From Actinoplanes solisilvae (GTDB lineage Bacteria > Actinomycetota > Actinomycetes > Mycobacteriales > Micromonosporaceae): 64,000 nt of DNA. Below, one piece after another: positions 63,558 through 64,000 of this stretch; position 1 is the first letter of the stretch; the number at the start of each line of letters is the position of its first letter. Under the pieces are notes generated by a model. It was not told the DNA's origin, did no database searches, and saw only the letters and a list, made by a program, of their open reading frames with translations. The position numbers and the translations under genes are program-made. The stretch is from contig NZ_RJAC01000011.1 in assembly GCF_003999975.1 (NCBI RefSeq), positions 124,001 to 188,000 of the forward strand, written 5' to 3'.

Positions 63558-64000
63558 CGGTGGAGAAGGCCGAGGTCCTGATCGAGGCGCTGCCCTGGCT
63601 GGAACGCTTCCACGGCTCGACGATCGTCATCAAGTACGGCGGCAACGCCATGATCAACCCTGAGCTCCAGCAGGCGTTCGCGGCCGACATGGCGTTCCTG
63701 CGCTACGCGGGCATCCGCCCCGTGGTCGTGCACGGCGGCGGCCCCCAGATCAGCCGCATGCTCGACCGCTTCGGCATCGAGAGCGAGTTCCGCGGCGGCC
63801 TGCGCGTCACCACGCCCGAGGCGATGGAGGTCGTGCGCATGGTGCTGACCGGGCAGGTCGGCCGCGAACTGGTCGGGCTGATCAACCGGCACGGCCCGCT
63901 CGCGGTCGGGCTCTCCGGTGAGGACGCCCACCTGTTCACCGCCGTACGCCGGGGGGCGGTCATCGACGGGGAGACCGTCGACATCGGCCTGGTCGGGGAC
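63554..64000 (+). CDS. argB: Acetylglutamate kinase, 3' end outside the window
   Basis: Phosphorylates N-acetylglutamate, usually the feedback-controlled step of arginine synthesis. About 149 residues are visible: TIVIKYGGNAMINPELQQAF with the ATP-site lysine and glycines, VVVHGGGPQISRMLDRFGIE, EFRGGLRVTTPEAMEVVRMV. The conserved N-terminal helix (EKAEVLIEALPWLERF) matches the arginine-sensitive type. Runs off the window in frame. Confidence 0.97.
   Translation, partial: MTVEKAEVLIEALPWLERFHGSTIVIKYGGNAMINPELQQAFAADMAFLRYAGIRPVVVHGGGPQISRMLDRFGIESEFRGGLRVTTPEAMEVVRMVLTGQVGRELVGLINRHGPLAVGLSGEDAHLFTAVRRGAVIDGETVDIGLVGD

Overview
The window is a 64 kb piece of a high-GC actinobacterial chromosome, dense in genes and mostly core metabolism. 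Supporting signs are strong G/C third-position bias, many GTG/TTG starts, an actinobacterial integration host factor, a PriA without helicase motifs, DnaA boxes of the TTGTCCACA type and leaderless promoters. Gene order and protein style suggest Micromonosporaceae, most likely Actinoplanes or a close relative; this is inferred from memory of such genomes, not from a search.

Region 1 (1-10.4 kb) holds the end of a pyrimidine operon (carB, pyrD, pyrF) with the biotin gene bioA lodged inside it, then mihF, gmk, rpoZ, coaBC and metK. Region 2 (10.4-18 kb) runs from convergent priA through a cytochrome P450 to def-fmt-rsmB (formyl-Met processing and rRNA methylation) and a convergent lipoprotein gene. 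Region 3 (18-24.4 kb) has rpe coupled to a receiver-GGDEF protein, then an FMN riboswitch with a visible Shine-Dalgarno sequestering platform in front of ribD-ribE-ribBA-ribH, and two small secreted proteins on the opposite strand. Region 4 (24.4-36.1 kb) has a polar amino acid ABC importer, divergent hisE-hisG, the infC-rpmI-rplT ribosomal operon with infC apparently starting at ATC, an rRNA methyltransferase, a zinc alcohol dehydrogenase, and pheS-pheT behind a possible leader peptide.

Region 5 (36-46.6 kb) is accessory: two short-chain dehydrogenases, one driven by a MerR-type promoter with a 20 bp spacer, a cysteine hydrolase, a methyltransferase, an ABC exporter divergent from a NarL-type two-component pair, a luciferase-like oxidoreductase and a MacB/LolD-FtsX type ABC pair.

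Region 6 (46.6-61.3 kb) is the most variable part. It contains a frameshifted gene remnant; a membrane protein whose N-terminus resembles the C-terminal subdomain of an adenylating enzyme but lacks the catalytic lysine; a convergent GNAT/ATP-grasp-like fusion; a strong inverted repeat; rpiB; 34 bp tandem repeats; a DUF3616-type protein; a Tat-exported M28 peptidase; a Phd/PIN toxin-antitoxin pair; an acyltransferase-3; a SanA-like protein; a GH3 beta-glucosidase; and a rearranged Crp/Fnr locus in which one paralogue survives only as its DNA-binding half. Region 7 (61.3-64 kb) starts the arginine operon (argC-argJ-argB) behind an ARG-box-like palindrome and runs off the window.

The least explained items are the 47.0-49.5 kb gene pair, the broken Crp locus at 59.5-61.2 kb, the 16-codon insert in carB, and the RNA structures before ribD, infC, mihF and pheS. 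No tRNA, rRNA, CRISPR array, intact insertion sequence or prophage was seen.
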